Of a stretch of 7,305 nt of DNA, positions 6,612 through 7,305 are shown one piece after another (position 1 is the first letter of the stretch; each line of letters opens with the position of its first letter). Origin of the DNA: Acidobacteriaceae bacterium (GTDB lineage Bacteria > Acidobacteriota > Terriglobia > Terriglobales > Acidobacteriaceae); assembly GCA_003139975.1 (NCBI GenBank), contig PLHN01000405.1:5430-12734 (forward strand), written 5' to 3'. The notes under the pieces were generated by a model, which saw nothing but the letters and a program-made list of their open reading frames with translations, did no database searches and was not told the origin of the DNA. Made by a program: the position numbers and the translations under genes.

Positions 6612-7305
6612 TCAAGGGTGCAGGGCGAACCGTTCGGCGTTTTCGAGAATTTCCTTTACTAGCTCCGGCGTCGCCGCTTCCACGTATATCCGCAGCAGGC
6701 GCTCGGTTCCGGATGCGCGAAACAGTACCCACGGATCGGCAGCATTACCGTTTCTCGGAGCATCCAAAAAGAGCTTTACTCCGTCACGGTTCTCTTTCCG
6801 CAGCACGGCATAAGGTCCGAGTTTTATTGTCTGAGCATCGGCTGCACGCCGAACGGCACCGTTTTTCAATTCGTCGGAAATATGCAGGTCGCGGCGCCCA
6901 TAATAATGCGCGCCAAACTCACGCTGCAGATCCGATACCAACTGGCCGAGAGGCTTACCTTCTTCCGCCATCACATTGGCCAGCAGCAGTGCGTTGAGGA
7001 CCCCATCGCGTTCGGGCAGGAAGCGCCCATAGCCGATGCCACCCGATTCTTCTCCGCCAATCAAAATCTCGTGGTCCATCATCAGGTCAGCAATGTACTT
7101 GAAACCGATGCTGCACTCGTGCAGGTTGCGCCCATACTTCGCGGCAATCCGGTCCATCATGCCGGTCGTGTTGAAGGCGCGCACCACGTCACCGGGCCAC
7201 TTCTTATACTCCAGCAGCCATTTCAGCAGAACGCACATGCATTTGTGCGAATCGACAAAGCTGCCATCTTCCGCAACCGCGGCGATGCGGTCCGCATCGC
7301 CATCG
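6612..7305 (-). CDS. Phosphoglucomutase/phosphomannomutase (alpha-D-phosphohexomutase), C-terminal part
   Basis: The frame is open from the right edge to the TGA at 6612-6614, about 230 residues, and the gene begins outside the window. The ATG at 7236-7238 is internal: in-frame codons upstream encode DGDADR (7287-7304), the magnesium-binding loop of domain 2. Next come GEESGG (7038-7055), the sugar-recognition loop of domain 3, and FRASGTERLLRIY (codons spanning about 6684-6722), the phosphate-binding loop of domain 4. The loop has Arg where many relatives have Pro (SGTEP). The active-site phosphoserine of domain 1 lies outside the window. The enzyme swaps phosphate between C1 and C6 of a hexose in the cytoplasm, feeding nucleotide-sugar and polysaccharide synthesis. 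The GEESGG-I-G-Y-G-R-F-L-P-E-R-D-G stretch leans toward phosphoglucomutase, but glucose versus mannose preference cannot be settled here. The M48 protease gene follows on the same strand. Confidence 0.93.
   Translation of the reverse strand, partial: DGDADRIAAVAEDGSFVDSHKCMCVLLKWLLEYKKWPGDVVRAFNTTGMMDRIAAKYGRNLHECSIGFKYIADLMMDHEILIGGEESGGIGYGRFLPERDGVLNALLLANVMAEEGKPLGQLVSDLQREFGAHYYGRRDLHISDELKNGAVRRAADAQTIKLGPYAVLRKENRDGVKLFLDAPRNGNAADPWVLFRASGTERLLRIYVEAATPELVKEILENAERFALHP

Overview
The window looks like chromosome of a Gram-negative bacterium, most plausibly an Acidobacteriota member (inference). A CMP-Kdo synthetase implies a Kdo-containing lipopolysaccharide. The large kinase has the layout common in that phylum: an N-terminal 'W-x-x-V-x-x-L-F' module, a PknB-type kinase, one membrane helix, a TolB-like domain and TPRs. 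Sequence is moderately GC-rich. No mobile element, CRISPR array, tRNA or rRNA was seen.

Layout. Bases 1-567 (+) hold the C-terminal part of a secreted phosphoesterase (phospholipase C / acid phosphatase family), cut by the left edge. It is followed by a strong intrinsic terminator (580-617). Bases 691-1734 (+) encode an exported amino-acid-binding protein resembling AapJ/BztA, with no permease or ATPase gene beside it. Bases 1828-2553 (+) are kdsB. Bases 2667-5354 (+) encode the 895-residue transmembrane Ser/Thr kinase. The direction then switches. Bases 5351-6490 (-) encode a Ste24-type M48 zinc metalloprotease whose stop codon interlocks with that of the kinase. Bases 6612-7305 (-) hold the C-terminal part of a phosphoglucomutase/phosphomannomutase, cut by the right edge.

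How the genes relate. There is no obvious single pathway. Envelope themes dominate: phosphoester hydrolysis and amino-acid binding outside the cytoplasmic membrane, Kdo activation for LPS, sugar-phosphate interconversion for surface polysaccharide, a membrane kinase with a probable periplasmic TPR region, and a membrane protease. The phosphoesterase is separated from the next gene by a terminator. The mutase and protease lie on one strand 121 bp apart with no clear U-tract terminator between them and could be co-transcribed. The kinase and protease are convergent with a 4-nt overlap, so their mRNA ends must overlap.

I see no clear evidence of a new multi-gene system. The items most worth checking are the interlocked kinase/protease 3' ends, the orphan binding protein with an altered ligand loop, and a perfect inverted repeat between the mutase and protease genes.
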